Source: Pseudozobellia thermophila (GTDB lineage Bacteria; Bacteroidota; Bacteroidia; Flavobacteriales; Flavobacteriaceae). From it: a stretch of 64,000 nucleotides of DNA. The notes under the pieces are model-generated. The model saw nothing but the letters and a program-made list of their open reading frames with translations, had not been told where the DNA came from and did not search any database. Positions 39,663 through 49,438 of the stretch are shown here, piece after piece. Made by a program: the position numbers and the translations under genes. Within the stretch, counting starts at the first letter, position 1, and each line of letters begins with the position of its first letter. Location: the NCBI RefSeq assembly GCF_900141855.1, contig NZ_FQYU01000008.1:93124-157123 (forward strand). The letters run 5' to 3'.

Positions 39663-40403
39663 TTAGATTACCTTGGCCTCGGTATGTAGCAATTCTACAA
39701 GCTCGTCTACCGATTCGGTAAGTTTAACGGCTCCTTTGGGTTCGGGCTTTTCAAACTTTTTGTCGGCCGTGGCGGTAGTGGCACCGATGGGTTCGACCAC
39801 GTTCAGGGCTTTCTTGCGGGCCATCATTATGCCTCGCATGTTGGGTATTTTAAGGTCGCTCTCCTCGACCAATCCTTTTTGGCCACCGATGACCAAGGGC
39901 AGTTGGGCCGTTACTTTTTCCTTTCCCCCATCGATCTCGCGCAAGGCGGTGGCGGTATCGCCCTCCACTTCAAGTCCGATACAGGTATTTACGAAGTTCA
40001 TCCCCAACAGGCCGGCCAAAATGCCGGGCACCATGCCGCCGTTGTAGTCGATAGACTCCCTACCGGCGATGATCAGGTCGTAGGCCCCTTCTTTGATTAC
40101 ATGGGCGAGTTGCTCGGCAACAAAGAATCCGTCGGTAGGTACCGCATTGATGCGAATGCCTTCGTCGGCACCTATGGCGAGGGCCTTGCGCATCGTGGGT
40201 TCTACCGATGCATCGCCCACCGTGGCTATATGAACCGTGGCCCCTTGCTTTTCCTTGAACCACATGGCCCGTGTCAACCCGAACTCGTCGTTTGGGTTGA
40301 TGACAAACTGTACCCCGTTGGTGTCGAATTGGGTGTCACCTTCCGTAAAGTTGATTTTGGACGTTGTATCCGGAACGTTACTAATGCAAACTAATATTTT
40401 CAT
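39663..40403 (-). CDS. etfB: Electron transfer flavoprotein beta subunit
   Basis: EtfB completes the heterodimer and binds AMP. It has 246 residues. MKILVCISNVPDTTSKINFT at the N end, FVINPNDEFGLTRAMWFKE, and the AMP/ETF signature region AGRESIDYNGGMVPGILAGL. First gene of the leftward etf pair. The 24-bp palindrome upstream overlaps where a -33 element should be, so a repressor could control fatty-acid oxidation capacity here (inference). Confidence 0.97.
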   Translation of the reverse strand: MKILVCISNVPDTTSKINFTEGDTQFDTNGVQFVINPNDEFGLTRAMWFKEKQGATVHIATVGDASVEPTMRKALAIGADEGIRINAVPTDGFFVAEQLAHVIKEGAYDLIIAGRESIDYNGGMVPGILAGLLGMNFVNTCIGLEVEGDTATALREIDGGKEKVTAQLPLVIGGQKGLVEESDLKIPNMRGIMMARKKALNVVEPIGATTATADKKFEKPEPKGAVKLTESVDELVELLHTEAKVI

Positions 40404-40430
40404 CTATACTACTCTTTTAAAATAACCACA

Positions 40431-40438
40431 CGAAGATA
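40431..40438 (-). promoter_or_regulatory. Candidate -7 element of etfB
   Basis: On the minus strand this reads TATCTTCG, one mismatch from TAnnTTTG, 28 bp from the etfB ATG. The dyad at 40454-40477 covers the expected -33 position. Confidence 0.35.
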
Positions 40439-40453
40439 AGTATTCTTTTTCTG

Positions 40454-40477
40454 AAATACTATGCATGCATAGTATTT
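40454..40477. promoter_or_regulatory. Perfect 24-bp palindrome between etfB and pdhB
   Basis: AAATACTATGCA (40454-40465) is followed at once by its exact reverse complement TGCATAGTATTT (40466-40477). It is too long to be chance and has no spacer or T run arranged as a terminator for either gene. It lies 50 bp before etfB and 102 bp before pdhB, fitting an operator for a dimeric regulator of MarR/TetR type. Confidence 0.7.
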
Positions 40478-40527
40478 TTTATGGCTTTTTTTGATGGCAA
40501 GGCTCAATGAATTGATATATATTTTCC

Positions 40528-40535
40528 TATTTTTG
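40528..40535 (+). promoter_or_regulatory. Candidate -7 element of pdhB
   Basis: TATTTTTG matches TAnnTTTG exactly, 44 bp before the pdhB ATG. The nearest TTG (40512-40514) is only 13 bp upstream, so the -33 element is uncertain. Confidence 0.45.
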
Positions 40536-40579
40536 CTTGCCATTTTAGCTAATTATTAAATAGACACATCACATAGCAT

Positions 40580-41557
40580 ATGAAGACGTTACAATTTAGG
40601 GAAGCCATTGCCGAGGCCATGTCGGAAGAAATGAGAAGAGACGAGGCCGTTTATCTAATGGGGGAGGAAGTGGCCGAATATAACGGTGCATACAAGGCCT
40701 CCAAGGGGATGTTGGACGAGTTTGGCCCCAAACGTGTTATCGATACGCCTATTGCCGAACTTGGCTTTGCCGGTATAGGTGTGGGTTCGACCATGACCGG
40801 TAACCGCCCTATAATTGAATTTATGACATTTAACTTCGCCCTGGTCGGGATTGACCAGATCATCAACAATGCGGCGAAGATCCGTCAAATGTCGGGAGGC
40901 CAGTTTCCCTGCCCCATCGTTTTTCGCGGTCCCACGGGATCTGCGGGGCAATTGGCGGCCACCCACTCGCAGGCCTTTGAAAGTTGGTACGCCAACTGTC
41001 CGGGCCTTAAGGTAGTGGTGCCCTCCAATCCGGCCGATGCCAAGGGATTGTTGAAGTCGGCCATTCGCGACGACGACCCGGTCATCTTTATGGAATCTGA
41101 GCAGATGTACGGCGATAAGGGCGAAGTGCCCGAAGGCGAGTATACCATTCCCTTGGGGGTAGCCGATATCCGTAGGGAGGGAAGCGATGTAACGATCGTC
41201 TCCTTTGGAAAAATAATCAAAGAGGCGGATAAGGCTGCCGATGAGTTGGAAAAGGAAGGCATTAGTTGCGAGATTATCGATTTGCGCACCGTGAAGCCTA
41301 TGGATTACGAAGCCATACTGAAATCGGTGAAGAAAACCAATAGGTTGGTCGTACTCGAAGAAGCCTGGCCCTTTGGCAATGTGGCTACCGAAATAACCTT
41401 CCACGTACAGGCCCATGCCTTCGATTATTTGGATGCACCGATTCAGAAAATAAATACCGCCGATACCCCGGCGCCTTACTCACCGGTTCTGTTGGCCGAG
41501 TGGTTGCCCGATTACAAGGATGTAATAAACGCTGTTAAGAAAGTGTTATATAAATAA
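40580..41557 (+). CDS. pdhB: Pyruvate dehydrogenase E1 component beta subunit
   Basis: E1-beta pairs with E1-alpha to decarboxylate pyruvate using thiamine diphosphate. It has 325 residues. MKTLQFREAIAEAMSEEMRR, then VYLMGEEVAEYNGAYKASKG (with the ThDP-activating Glu), DTPIAELGFAGIGVGSTMTG, and RGPTGSAGQLAATHSQAFES for the active-site His. E1-alpha and E2 are not in this window; in flavobacteria pdhB commonly stands alone. Followed by its own terminator. Confidence 0.95.
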   Translation: MKTLQFREAIAEAMSEEMRRDEAVYLMGEEVAEYNGAYKASKGMLDEFGPKRVIDTPIAELGFAGIGVGSTMTGNRPIIEFMTFNFALVGIDQIINNAAKIRQMSGGQFPCPIVFRGPTGSAGQLAATHSQAFESWYANCPGLKVVVPSNPADAKGLLKSAIRDDDPVIFMESEQMYGDKGEVPEGEYTIPLGVADIRREGSDVTIVSFGKIIKEADKAADELEKEGISCEIIDLRTVKPMDYEAILKSVKKTNRLVVLEEAWPFGNVATEITFHVQAHAFDYLDAPIQKINTADTPAPYSPVLLAEWLPDYKDVINAVKKVLYK

Positions 41558-41585
41558 GGAATACCGATCGGTAAAGGTACTTTTG

Positions 41586-41620
41586 CTTCGTCGTCCCTAA
41601 GGTCGGCGAAGTTTTTTTTT
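41586..41620 (+). terminator. Rho-independent terminator after pdhB
   Basis: CTTCGTCG (41586-41593) pairs with CGGCGAAG (41604-41611), eight pairs with one G-U, followed by nine T residues. Confidence 0.8.
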
Positions 41621-41662
41621 AATGGTACACTATTTGCTGGCTGTAAGGAGAATCGATAGTTA

Positions 41663-44164
41663 ATGAATAAATTCCTCTTTTCGTTTTTTGTTTTGTTCGC
41701 TTACGTCGCCGCTGCGCAAAGTAAGGTCAGTGGCATGGTTGTAGACGAGTTTGGCAAACCCGTTGCGTATGCGAACATTATTTTCAAAGATTCGTACGAA
41801 GGTACCATTACAGACGATAATGGACAGTTCTACTTGGAGTCCGACACGACCTACGATACCTTGATGGTGACCTTTATCGGGTACGAAGACCTGATTGTTC
41901 CATTGACCTCCAAAGTCACCTACGACATGAAACTGCAGCTGAAGGAGTCGTCCGAGCAGTTGAAGGAAGTGGTCATCTTTGCGGGAAAACAGTCGAAAAA
42001 AAACAATCCGGCCGTTGAAATCTTAAAGAAGATTTGGGCAAAAAAGCGACAAAACGGACTGCGAAAGTTTAAGCAGTATGCCTATGACAAGTACGAAAAG
42101 GTAGAATTTGACCTGAATACGATCGACAGTGCACTGATGAAAAAGAAAATTTTCAAGGGGCTGGAGTTCGTCTTTCAAGATTTGGATACCTCGAGGATTA
42201 CGGGCAAAACCTATTTGCCCATTTTTTTGAACGAAACCTTTTCGAGGGTCTATGGCGATAATCTATTGGGCGAAGAGAAGGAAGATGTACTAGGAAACAA
42301 AAATTCGGGCTTCGATAACAATCAGGCCATTATCGGTTTTATCGCCGACCTCTATCAAGACTACGACATATATGACAATTACCTCAAGTTTTTTGACAAA
42401 AGCTTTACCAGTCCGCTTTCCCGAACGGGCATAGATACCTATAACTATGCCTTGCGCGACAGCGCCTTTATCGACAACAAGTGGTGCTATAACATTGTGT
42501 ACTATCCACGACGAAAGAACGAACTGACCTTTAAGGGCGATTTTTGGGTGAACGATACCACCTATGCCATTAAGAACATCAACCTGGAGGTGACCAAAAG
42601 TGCCAATATCAACTGGGTTAAGGAAATTTATATCGAGCAAGATTTCGAGGTGGTCAACGACAGTGTCTTCCTCCTGAAGCGCGATTATATGATGAGCGAT
42701 TTCAGTTTCAGTAAGAAGGAGAAGTCACGCGGGGTGTACGGAAAACGGACCACGGTCTACGACAATTATGTCTTTGATCAGGAAAAGCCCAAACCTTTTT
42801 ACAGGACGGAAAGCAACCTCTACGATCCCGTGGTGCAAAACCGCGATAGCGTCTTTTGGAAGAACAACCGCCTAGAAGACCTGAACAAGGACGAAAAGGG
42901 AATTTACCAGTTGTTGGATACCCTGAAGACCGTTCCCAAGTTCAAGTCGTACTACAACCTGGTCAGTATTTTGGGGTCGGGCTATGTGGAAATCGACAAA
43001 TGGAACATGGATATCGGTTCGGTCTACGACGTGTTCGGGTATAATGAGGCCGAAGGGCCCCGGGTACGCCTGGGTGCCCGGACCTATTTTGGCGAAAACG
43101 ACCTGTGGCGCTTGGAAGGTTACATGGCCTATGGGTTTACGGACCAGAAGGCGAAGTACGGTACCTCGGCCAAGTTTTTGCTTGACCGAAAGACCCGTTT
43201 GATCGTCTCCGGGGGCAATCGAAGGGATGTCGAACAGCTTGGCGTTAGCCTGACCGCCACCAACGATGTGTTGGGGCGCAGTATCGCCTCTTCCTCATTG
43301 GTTACCGTAGGGGCCAACAATAGGTTGACGAATATCAACCTCAGCAAGCTGAGCTTTGAGATGGAGCCCGTTACCAATTTACGGGTGGGTATTGGGGGCA
43401 CTTTTAGAACCTTGCGGTCGGCACTGCCCGAAGACTTTAGCCTCGACTATATCGACCCGGAGCAACCTTCGGGCATCGCTTCGACGATCAGGCAGTTCGA
43501 TTTTAACGCCTTGCTGATCTACACACCGGGCAAGCGTACCATTGGTTATGGCGTGGAAAGGCGGACCATCAACGACAACTACAGTACCCTCTTGCTGAAC
43601 TATACCAAGGGGAACGAAGGGGTGCTCGATAGCGATTTCAGTTATAGCAAGTTGCAGTTCTCCTATAGCCAACCTTGGCAAATTGGCGGCTTCGGTAGGC
43701 TGTTCAGCACCTTGGAGATGGGCAAGACCTTTGGCGAGGTGCCCCTCGGACTGTTGAACGTAATACCGGGCAACCAGACCTTCTTTTCGAATTACGGAAC
43801 CTTTCCCAACCTCGATTTTTACGAGTTCGTGACCGATACCTATGTGGCCCTGCATTTGCAGCACAACTTTAACGGGAGGCTGTTTTCTAGGATACCCCTG
43901 TTGAGAAAGCTCAATTTAAGGGAAGTGGTCGGCCTTCGGGGGGTATGGGGCCAATTGTCCGACGAGAATATCGCGCTCAACGCCCCGGCCACTATTGATA
44001 CGCCGTTGCAGGCGCCTTCCGATAAGATCTACTACGAATACTCCTTCGGTATAGGCAACATATTAAAGATCCTTCGCATCGATTTCAATTTCAGGGGCAA
44101 TTATCTCGACGCGCCCGATGCCAGGCCCTTCAGTGTTACAGGTACTTTTGGCTTCGATTTTTAA
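41663..44164 (+). CDS. DUF5686-family outer-membrane protein with CarboxypepD-like domain
   Basis: 833 residues. Signal peptide (FLFSFFVLFAYVAAAQ), then a carboxypeptidase-regulatory-like beta-sandwich at about 20-105 (VSGMVVDEFGKPVAYANIIF, GTITDDNGQFYLES). The rest is a long beta-strand-rich region with alternating aromatic strands typical of outer-membrane barrels, ending in a C-terminal aromatic SVTGTFGFDF. Probably surface-localised; the transported or bound substance is unknown. Confidence 0.8.
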   Translation: MNKFLFSFFVLFAYVAAAQSKVSGMVVDEFGKPVAYANIIFKDSYEGTITDDNGQFYLESDTTYDTLMVTFIGYEDLIVPLTSKVTYDMKLQLKESSEQLKEVVIFAGKQSKKNNPAVEILKKIWAKKRQNGLRKFKQYAYDKYEKVEFDLNTIDSALMKKKIFKGLEFVFQDLDTSRITGKTYLPIFLNETFSRVYGDNLLGEEKEDVLGNKNSGFDNNQAIIGFIADLYQDYDIYDNYLKFFDKSFTSPLSRTGIDTYNYALRDSAFIDNKWCYNIVYYPRRKNELTFKGDFWVNDTTYAIKNINLEVTKSANINWVKEIYIEQDFEVVNDSVFLLKRDYMMSDFSFSKKEKSRGVYGKRTTVYDNYVFDQEKPKPFYRTESNLYDPVVQNRDSVFWKNNRLEDLNKDEKGIYQLLDTLKTVPKFKSYYNLVSILGSGYVEIDKWNMDIGSVYDVFGYNEAEGPRVRLGARTYFGENDLWRLEGYMAYGFTDQKAKYGTSAKFLLDRKTRLIVSGGNRRDVEQLGVSLTATNDVLGRSIASSSLVTVGANNRLTNINLSKLSFEMEPVTNLRVGIGGTFRTLRSALPEDFSLDYIDPEQPSGIASTIRQFDFNALLIYTPGKRTIGYGVERRTINDNYSTLLLNYTKGNEGVLDSDFSYSKLQFSYSQPWQIGGFGRLFSTLEMGKTFGEVPLGLLNVIPGNQTFFSNYGTFPNLDFYEFVTDTYVALHLQHNFNGRLFSRIPLLRKLNLREVVGLRGVWGQLSDENIALNAPATIDTPLQAPSDKIYYEYSFGIGNILKILRIDFNFRGNYLDAPDARPFSVTGTFGFDF

Positions 44165-44187
44165 AGCATCCGATGATATCTTCGCAT

Positions 44188-44211
44188 AACCCTACTTTTT
44201 GCTGGGTTTTT
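44188..44211 (+). terminator. Weak terminator-like hairpin after the DUF5686 gene
   Basis: AACCC (44188-44192) and GGGTT (44204-44208) can pair across an 11-base loop, followed by a short T run. Only five pairs, so low confidence. Confidence 0.35.
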
Positions 44212-44369
44212 AGTGGTAATCGAGCTTAATCGCTAAGGTTTTTTCGATCAATGGCAATTAATTTTGTTAAGCTTGGATTTGTGTTCCGTAAAGCCCTGTT
44301 TTTTTGGATGCGGCACCCGTCCTACCTTCCATTTTTTGTACCTTCGTGCCGTTACATAAAACCACAAAA

Positions 44370-44897
44370 ATGGGAAAGAAAACGAATATTACCTTTGATG
44401 TTTTAATAGAGATCCCGAAAGGGAGTAGAAATAAATACGAATACGATTTTGTACTGAATAAGATCCGTTTCGACCGAATGCTTTTTTCTTCCATGATGTA
44501 TCCCGGCGACTATGGTTTCGTACCGGAAACCTTGGCGCTCGATAAGGATCCCTTGGATGTGCTCGTTATGGGTACCGAGCCTACTTATCCCATGGTAGTA
44601 ATGGAAGTAAAGCCCATTGGCGTATTTCATATGACCGACGAAAAAGGGCCGGATGAAAAAATTATCTGCGTTCCCGTATCCGACCCGATCTGGAGCAACA
44701 ACAACGATATCAGCGACCTGAATCCACATCGGTTAAAGGAAATCGAACACTTTTTTCAGGTATACAAGGATTTGGAGAAGAAGAAAGTCGATACCGGCGG
44801 ATGGGGCAATGCCGAAGAGGCAATAAAGATTTATCACGAATGTGTCCAGCGCTACGAGCAAAGTGATTTAAAGAAGAAACGCACTTTTACGATATAA
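44370..44897 (+). CDS. ppa: Soluble inorganic pyrophosphatase (family I)
   Basis: Hydrolyses pyrophosphate in the cytoplasm. It has 175 residues from ATG 44370 (MGKKTNITFDVLIEIPKGSR); a longer frame from 44304 would add a non-conserved leader. Metal-binding motif DKDPLDVLVMG carries the DxxxxD aspartates, with MMYPGDYGFVPETLALDKDP before it and the later KIICVPVSDPIW and LNPHRLKEIEHFFQVYKDLE intact. It stands just before the membrane pyrophosphatase, so the two pyrophosphatases are adjacent but separately terminated. Confidence 0.97.
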   Translation: MGKKTNITFDVLIEIPKGSRNKYEYDFVLNKIRFDRMLFSSMMYPGDYGFVPETLALDKDPLDVLVMGTEPTYPMVVMEVKPIGVFHMTDEKGPDEKIICVPVSDPIWSNNNDISDLNPHRLKEIEHFFQVYKDLEKKKVDTGGWGNAEEAIKIYHECVQRYEQSDLKKKRTFTI

Positions 44898-44918
44898 TCA
44901 ACGATACCCTTAAAAAAT

Positions 44919-44950
44919 AGCCTTATTATTGATATAATAGGGCTTTTTTT
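44919..44950 (+). terminator. Rho-independent terminator after ppa
   Basis: AGCCTTATTAT (44919-44929) pairs with ATAATAGGGCT (44934-44944) with one T-G pair, then a T run to 44950. Confidence 0.8.
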
Positions 44951-45006
44951 ATTTAATTCTATTTTACTACATTAGGTGCCGTTAAAAAAACTTAATTCAG
45001 TAAAGA

Positions 45007-47394
45007 ATGGAATATATCGTAAAGTTTTTACCGGTATTCGGTGTCCTGGCCTTGCTCTACGTGGCCTGGAAAAATGCTTGGGTAGGCAAGCAGGAAGTTG
45101 GCAATGAAAAAATGGCGCGTATAGCCAAGAACATCGCCGATGGAGCCATGTCTTTCTTAAAGGCCGAGTACAAGATCCTATCCATCTTCGTGGCCGCGGT
45201 CGCTATTTTGTTGTTTTTTAAGGGAAGCAACGAAGTCGGTTCCAATGGCATGGTCGCAGTTTCTTTTATAGTAGGTGCCATCTGTTCGGCCTTGGCGGGC
45301 TTTATAGGGATGAAGGTGGCCACCAAGGCCAATGTACGAACAACGAATGCTGCACGGACTTCCCTGGGCAGTGCCCTTGAAGTGGCATTTGCCGGCGGGT
45401 CCGTTATGGGGCTAGGTGTAGTGGGCCTCGGTGTATTGGGACTAAGCGGGTTGTTTATGATATATAGCGGACAGGGATGGAGCCTCGGTGAGGTTCTCAA
45501 CGTACTTTCCGGTTTTTCGCTAGGTGCCTCCTCCATAGCGCTTTTTGCCCGTGTAGGCGGTGGTATCTATACCAAGGCGGCCGACGTAGGTGCCGATTTG
45601 GTGGGTAAGGTAGAAGCGGGTATTCCCGAAGACCACCCCTTGAACCCGGCAACCATAGCCGATAATGTCGGTGACAACGTGGGCGATGTGGCCGGTATGG
45701 GGGCCGATCTCTTTGAATCGTATGTGGGATCCATCATTGGTACCATGGTATTGGGTGCGGCCTTTGTGCAGGTTGACGCCTTTGGCAGTGCGTTCGATGG
45801 CCTGGGGGCGGTTTACCTTCCCTTGGTCTTGGCCGCCATAGGAATTATTATGTCGATCATCGGAACCTTCTTCGTAAAGGTAAAGGAAGGGGGCAATCCG
45901 CAAACGGCATTGAACATTGGTGAGTTCGGTTCCGCCGCCCTGATGCTTGTGGCATCCTATTTTATTATCACCGCCATGTTGCCGGAGACTTGGTCGTTCG
46001 GTGGCGAGGCCTACTCTGCAATGGGGGTATTCTGGGCCGTTTTGGCCGGACTGGTGGCAGGGCTTGCCGTAGGTAAGGTCACCGAATATTATACCGGAAC
46101 GGGTACCAAACCCGTAACTTCCATCGTAAGGCAGTCCGAAACCGGTGCCGCTACGAATATCATTGCAGGTTTGGGCGTGGGCATGATGTCGACCATGTTC
46201 CCGATTCTTATCATTGCCGCGGCAATTATCGTTTCGCACATGTTCGCAGGTTTGTACGGTATCGCCATTGCGGCCGTAGGTATGCTGGCCAATACGGGAA
46301 TCCAGTTGGCCGTTGATGCCTACGGACCGATTTCGGATAATGCCGGGGGTATTGCCGAAATGTCGGAACTGCCCAGTGAGGTACGTGAACGTACCGATAA
46401 GCTTGATGCCGTTGGAAATACCACGGCGGCCATCGGAAAGGGCTTTGCCATTGCCTCTGCGGCATTGACGGCCTTGGCCTTGTTCGCCGCCTTTATGCAG
46501 ACCGCGAACGTAACGGGAATCGATGTGGCCAAGCCTACCGTAATGGCCGGCCTTTTGGTAGGGGGGATGCTTCCTTTCGTATTCTCGGCCCTTTCGATGA
46601 ACGCCGTTGGCCGTGCGGCCATGGCTATGATCGAAGAGGTGCGCCGACAGTTCAGGGACATACCCAAGTTGAAGGCGGCCTTGGAGGTTATGCGCCAGGT
46701 AGATTCCGATATGTCAAAGGCAACGCCCGAACAGCGCGCTATTTTTGACGAGGCGGATGGAGTGGCCGAATACGAAAAATGCGTGGCAATCTCTACCCAG
46801 GCGTCCATTCGTGAAATGGTACTGCCAGGCCTTTTGGCCATTGCCGTACCCGTAGCGGTCGGTTTTCTTGGTGGGGCCGAAATGCTCGGGGGGCTTTTGG
46901 CAGGTGTAACCACTTGTGGCGTGCTCATGGCCATTTTTCAGTCCAATGCCGGTGGGGCATGGGACAATGCCAAGAAAATGATCGAAGAGCAGGGAAGAAA
47001 AGGTACCGATGCCCATAAGGCCGCCGTTGTCGGCGATACCGTGGGGGATCCCTTTAAAGATACTTCCGGACCTTCGTTGAACATCCTTCTAAAACTCATG
47101 TCGGTGGTGGCCTTGGTAATCGCCCCCAGTATCGCCATGAACGTAACCGCGACGGCCGATGCCGATCACAAAACGGAAATTAAAGTGGAAATGCTTACCG
47201 ATAAGGGCGATTTGGCCGAAGCTACCGTCGCTTATTCGACCTTGGTCAACGGGGAAAAAGTTACGGATCGCAAAACGTTTAAAGGTACGGAAGACGAAGT
47301 TAGAAAGCAGTTGCAAGACTTTGAGGATGAAACCAATAAATCAAAAGGGTCGGATGTCGAGATCAACATAGAACGTATTGATGTTCGCAAGTGA
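45007..47394 (+). CDS. hppA: K+-dependent membrane-bound ion-pumping pyrophosphatase
   Basis: Couples pyrophosphate hydrolysis to H+ or Na+ export across the inner membrane. It has 795 residues and about 16 membrane segments. The catalytic site has [20 protein letters not shown] and [30 protein letters not shown] (about 470-479) has Ala and Gly where K+-independent forms have Lys and Thr, so it should be K+-dependent. H+ or Na+ choice is not decided here. A hydrophilic C-terminal tail of about 75 residues after residue 718 is unusual. Confidence 0.95.
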   Translation: MEYIVKFLPVFGVLALLYVAWKNAWVGKQEVGNEKMARIAKNIADGAMSFLKAEYKILSIFVAAVAILLFFKGSNEVGSNGMVAVSFIVGAICSALAGFIGMKVATKANVRTTNAARTSLGSALEVAFAGGSVMGLGVVGLGVLGLSGLFMIYSGQGWSLGEVLNVLSGFSLGASSIALFARVGGGIYTKAADVGADLVGKVEAGIPEDHPLNPATIADNVGDNVGDVAGMGADLFESYVGSIIGTMVLGAAFVQVDAFGSAFDGLGAVYLPLVLAAIGIIMSIIGTFFVKVKEGGNPQTALNIGEFGSAALMLVASYFIITAMLPETWSFGGEAYSAMGVFWAVLAGLVAGLAVGKVTEYYTGTGTKPVTSIVRQSETGAATNIIAGLGVGMMSTMFPILIIAAAIIVSHMFAGLYGIAIAAVGMLANTGIQLAVDAYGPISDNAGGIAEMSELPSEVRERTDKLDAVGNTTAAIGKGFAIASAALTALALFAAFMQTANVTGIDVAKPTVMAGLLVGGMLPFVFSALSMNAVGRAAMAMIEEVRRQFRDIPKLKAALEVMRQVDSDMSKATPEQRAIFDEADGVAEYEKCVAISTQASIREMVLPGLLAIAVPVAVGFLGGAEMLGGLLAGVTTCGVLMAIFQSNAGGAWDNAKKMIEEQGRKGTDAHKAAVVGDTVGDPFKDTSGPSLNILLKLMSVVALVIAPSIAMNVTATADADHKTEIKVEMLTDKGDLAEATVAYSTLVNGEKVTDRKTFKGTEDEVRKQLQDFEDETNKSKGSDVEINIERIDVRK

Positions 47395-47417
47395 ACATTA
47401 CCAACTTGAACACGGAA

Positions 47418-47445
47418 AAGGGCTGCCAAAGGGCAGCCCTTTTTT
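47418..47445 (+). terminator. Rho-independent terminator after hppA
   Basis: AAGGGCTGCC (47418-47427) pairs perfectly with GGCAGCCCTT (47432-47441), loop AAAG, then T residues to 47445. Confidence 0.9.
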
Positions 47446-47710
47446 ATGGCCCATACCCCTCGCCTTTGCCATGTCGCTTACCGTCTTGGGGCGGTTTCGT
47501 AGGCATATGTTAAAAGGAGGGGCCCGCGAGGGGCCTCCGCACTAAGCTTTAATGGAATCGGGAAAATACGCCTTTGCGGTTTTAATTTTCATAAATATCG
47601 CGACTGGGAATGCCGGTTATGCAATTCTTGTTCTGCTCCCGAAATTGCAGTTTAAAGTCGGGGGTAAAGAGATTTCGATTTGCTAAATTTGACATCCTTA
47701 AATCGATTGT
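47446..47710. other. Gene-free interval before the GHL10 gene
   Basis: After the hppA terminator this interval has no ORF worth calling on either strand. It includes a GC-rich imperfect hairpin near 47515-47540 and, close to the next gene, the candidate -7 element at 47684-47691. Otherwise I see nothing in it. Confidence 0.6.
47684..47691 (+). promoter_or_regulatory. Candidate -7 element of the GHL10-like gene
   Basis: TAAATTTG matches TAnnTTTG exactly, 19 bp before the ATG at 47711. No well-placed TTG -33 element is visible. Confidence 0.4.
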
Positions 47711-48814
47711 ATGAAAAATATATTCCTTCCCCTATTGTTGTTGTTTTCTATATGTGCCAGTGCACAGGATGTTAAAATTCCGGTCTATGCCTGGCTAGGC
47801 GGTCCCGGCAAGGCAAGCGATCAAGAACTTCAAAAACAGTTTACGGATTTAAGGGAAAAAGGAATCGATGGCCTGTTGTACAGTGGCGGACATGACCCCG
47901 AGACCTATAAGCGTGTGGGCAAGTTGGTCAAGGAAGCGGGAATGGAGTTCCATACGTGGATTCCGACCATGATCCAGGGCGACCCCAAGTTAAAACCCGA
48001 GTGGTACGGTGTGAGCGGAAAGGGGGAGTCGGCCTATGAGATCCAGCCCTATGCCCCATACTACAAGTTTCTTTGTCCCAATAAAAAGGGAGTCCGTAAG
48101 TATTTAAAAAACCTCTATACAAGTGTGGCCGAGGTAGAGGAGGTTGATGGCATTCACCTCGATTACATTCGCTACCCCGATGTGATATTGGCGCGCGGAC
48201 TTTGGGAAAAGTACGGCCTGATCCAAGACCGCGAATTTCCGGAGTACGATTTTTGCTATTGCGATACCTGTACCTCGGACTTTAAGAAGAAAAGCGGTAT
48301 CGACATTACAGCAGTTGAAGACCCGACGACGGTACAGGAATGGAAGGAATACCGGTACGATGTCATCACGGATTTGGTAAACGAACTGAAGGAAGCGGTG
48401 CATAAGAAAGGGAAAAAAATAAACGCCGCCGTTTTTCCCGGGCCTTCGATATCAAAAAAGTTGGTCCGCCAAGAATGGAACGAGTGGGATTTGGACGCCT
48501 ATTTCCCTATGAACTACAACGATTTTTATATGGCCAACACCTTGTGGATCGGTAGTTTGGTAAAGGAGGAAGTAAAGGCTGCGGGAAACACACCGGTTTA
48601 CAGTGGTTTGTTTATCTGCCCCAGACCGTGGAACAAGGCCAACGAAAAGGATCCCGAGGGCCATGGCCTATTGCCCGAAGAATTGGGCGATGCCATTCGC
48701 GAATCCATGGAGAACGGTGCGGCCGGTATTTGTCTCTTTACCCCAGGTAGGATGACCGACGCCCATTGGGCGGCATTTGAGGAAGCCATACATAAAGAAT
48801 ATTCAAAAGAATAA
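47711..48814 (+). CDS. Secreted glycosyl hydrolase-like protein (GHL10 type)
   Basis: 367 residues with a signal peptide (MKNIFLPLLLLFSICASAQ). TIM-barrel of the glycosyl-hydrolase-like-10 group, whose members are linked to cell-wall or polysaccharide chemistry. Seen: LREKGIDGLLYSGGHDPETY, VDGIHLDYIRYPD (the Asp that is a candidate active-site acid), and WDLDAYFPMNYNDFYM and GICLFTPGRM in later strands. No polysaccharide-utilisation genes flank it. A specific substrate is not evident. Confidence 0.7.
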   Translation: MKNIFLPLLLLFSICASAQDVKIPVYAWLGGPGKASDQELQKQFTDLREKGIDGLLYSGGHDPETYKRVGKLVKEAGMEFHTWIPTMIQGDPKLKPEWYGVSGKGESAYEIQPYAPYYKFLCPNKKGVRKYLKNLYTSVAEVEEVDGIHLDYIRYPDVILARGLWEKYGLIQDREFPEYDFCYCDTCTSDFKKKSGIDITAVEDPTTVQEWKEYRYDVITDLVNELKEAVHKKGKKINAAVFPGPSISKKLVRQEWNEWDLDAYFPMNYNDFYMANTLWIGSLVKEEVKAAGNTPVYSGLFICPRPWNKANEKDPEGHGLLPEELGDAIRESMENGAAGICLFTPGRMTDAHWAAFEEAIHKEYSKE

Positions 48815-48838
48815 GGACCGGTAAACAACCCCCGCCCT

Positions 48839-48876
48839 GCCCTTGCCGAATGGCGGTAGGTGGGCAAAGGGCTTTT
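48839..48876 (+). terminator. Terminator-like hairpin after the GHL10-like gene
   Basis: GCCCTTGCC (48839-48847) pairs with GGCAAAGGGC (48863-48872) with one bulged base, followed by TTTT. Placed between two convergent genes. Confidence 0.45.
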
Positions 48877-48943
48877 GCTTTTGGCCGGGGCATAAAATGG
48901 TCCCGTCACGGTTTTGTAAGAGAATGGGATGTGGCCTTGGGTT

Positions 48944-49438
48944 TTAATCCGTTTCCTTTAGGTCTTTGTACATAATATAGGTGTCTACCAAACCCAATTG
49001 GGAATGTCTAAACCCTTTGGGCATAGTCCCGATGATTTTAAATCCGTATTTCTTCCATAAGGCTATGGCTCCCTTGTTGGTGCTTACCACAATATTGAAC
49101 TGAATTCCCTCGAATCCATTTTTTCGTGCCGTTTCAAGCGAGTGCTCACATAGTTTTTTCCCGATTCCTCTGCCTTGCGCATCGGGTTTTACCATATAAC
49201 TGCAGTTGGCAATATGGTTGCCCAAGTCTATTTGATTGGGTTTTATAATGTAGGTTCCAAGTATGGATCCGTTATCTTCGATTACATAGGTTTCCATATA
49301 TTCGGCAAACCAATGCTTTTTCAGGTCTTCTTTCGGAGTGTTGGGATGAAAGACGTATGTGTCTCCCGTTTTAATGACCTTGGAGAATATCTCCCAAACC
49401 TCGTCAAGGTCGAGTGCTGTTGCTTTTCTAATTTCCAA
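48944..49438 (-). CDS. GNAT-family N-acetyltransferase
   Basis: 164 residues. Acetyl-CoA-binding motif A is seen as YMVKPDAQGRGIGKKLCEHS (the Q/RxxGxG/A pattern), preceded by the strand GTYIIKPNQIDLGNHIANCS and followed by GFKIIGTMPKGFRHSQLGLV. Acetyl acceptor unknown. Faces the GHL10-like gene head to tail at its 3' end. Confidence 0.85.
   Translation of the reverse strand: MEIRKATALDLDEVWEIFSKVIKTGDTYVFHPNTPKEDLKKHWFAEYMETYVIEDNGSILGTYIIKPNQIDLGNHIANCSYMVKPDAQGRGIGKKLCEHSLETARKNGFEGIQFNIVVSTNKGAIALWKKYGFKIIGTMPKGFRHSQLGLVDTYIMYKDLKETD

Noticed and set aside
41578..41585. TACTTTTG promoter-like element after pdhB
   Set aside because: It abuts the pdhB terminator stem and lies 78 bp from the next ATG with no -33 element; it may be chance.
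47515..47540. GC-rich imperfect hairpin after hppA
   Set aside because: Stem has bulges, no T run, and the true terminator lies just upstream.
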